A stretch of 6,244 bases of DNA from Bacteroidia bacterium (GTDB lineage Bacteria; Bacteroidota; Bacteroidia; NS11-12g; UBA955): the NCBI GenBank assembly GCA_020848595.1, contig JADLHV010000165.1, forward strand, positions 1-6,244, given 5' to 3'. The notes beneath the pieces were generated by a model. The model ran no database searches and was not told the origin of the DNA. It was given only the letters and a program-made list of their open reading frames with translations. Shown piece by piece: positions 5,758-6,244 of the stretch. Position 1 is the first letter of the stretch, and every line of letters begins with the position of its first letter. The position numbers and the translations under genes are program-made.

Positions 5758-6244
5758 CTATGATAACACAGTCTTCACTAAATCAGCGGCTTCCTTTAAT
5801 AAAATTGCTGATTTTACTTCCAATCCGCTTTCGTCAATCAGTTTTTTTGCTTCTTCGGCATTGGTTCCTTGTAATCGAACTATAATTGGAACACTGATAT
5901 TTCCCATCTTTTTATAAGCATCTACAACCCCTTGTGCAACACGGTCGCATCTAACGATTCCTCCAAAAATATTAATCAAAATTGCTTTAACATTAGGGTC
6001 GCTTAATATGATTTTAAATCCAGCTTCTACAGTTTCTGCATTGGCAGTTCCACCAACATCCAAGAAGTTAGCAGGCTCTCCACCACTTAATTTAATAATA
6101 TCCATAGTAGCCATTGCTAATCCAGCTCCATTCACCATACAGCCAACATTGCCATCTAGTTTAACATAATTTAGATTGAATTTTTTTGCTTCAACTTCTG
6201 TTGGATCTTCTTCACTCTCATCTCTTAAAGCTTCATAATCCTTA
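5758..6244 (-). CDS. sucC: Succinyl-CoA synthetase (ADP-forming) subunit beta, C-terminal part (cut by window edge)
   Basis: SucC pairs with SucD to convert succinyl-CoA to succinate with formation of ATP or GTP in the TCA cycle. The frame is open from the right edge (first full codon at 6243) and gives the last 161 of about 400 residues. It includes the end of the ATP-grasp domain, with GNVGCMVNGAGLAMATMD (31-48), and the CoA-ligase domain, with GGEPANFLDVGG (54-65) and NIFGGIVRCD (92-101), both nearly invariant in the family. The protein ends normally in KTVLS. GGTAN follows FLDV where the E. coli protein has GGGA; I recall this as common in Bacteroidota. An internal Met (6136-6138) is not the true start, because conserved sequence continues upstream of it. 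The neighbouring sucD is not visible. Downstream, mscL begins 63 nt later with its own promoter. Confidence 0.97.
   Translation of the reverse strand, partial: KDYEALRDESEEDPTEVEAKKFNLNYVKLDGNVGCMVNGAGLAMATMDIIKLSGGEPANFLDVGGTANAETVEAGFKIILSDPNVKAILINIFGGIVRCDRVAQGVVDAYKKMGNISVPIIVRLQGTNAEEAKKLIDESGLEVKSAILLKEAADLVKTVLS

Noticed and set aside
1..6244. A novel multi-gene system, mobile element, CRISPR array or defence island
   Set aside because: All eight genes belong to housekeeping or common envelope families. There are no transposase or integrase fragments, no regularly spaced repeats and no compositional break that I can see.

Overview
The window is a compact, AT-rich chromosomal segment with every recognisable gene on the minus strand. 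It most likely comes from a member of the Bacteroidota, probably flavobacterial or a related marine-type lineage. The evidence is: a DUF3078-type outer-membrane protein; an exported M43/pappalysin-like protease start with Gln after the predicted signal-peptidase site; a TAnnTTTG-type -7 promoter element ahead of mscL; and little or no Shine-Dalgarno sequence before the genes. The genus cannot be read from the sequence alone.

In transcription order (right to left) the layout is: the C-terminal part of sucC (succinyl-CoA synthetase beta), cut by the right edge; mscL (a short mechanosensitive channel) with its own putative promoter and a strong terminator; a DUF3078 outer-membrane protein followed 5 nt later by a YciO/YrdC/Sua5-family gene; a 153-bp AT-rich gap; zapA and rny (RNase Y), 51 bp apart; a terminator hairpin fused to the 3' end of rny; aroC (chorismate synthase); and the N-terminal part of an exported M43-like metalloprotease, cut by the left edge.

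The genes are mostly housekeeping: TCA cycle, osmotic safety valve, envelope, a tRNA-modification-type fold, division, RNA decay and the shikimate pathway. They do not form one pathway, and I see no defence system, mobile element, CRISPR array or rRNA/tRNA gene. The most noteworthy features are regulatory. Two intrinsic terminators sit almost on top of the next gene's start codon (rny/aroC and mscL/DUF3078). In the first, the rny stop codon lies in the hairpin loop and the U-tract ends 2 nt before the aroC ATG. mscL also appears unusually short: the usual C-terminal cytoplasmic helix is missing. The YciO-like protein lacks the textbook nucleotide-binding signatures of TsaC/Sua5.
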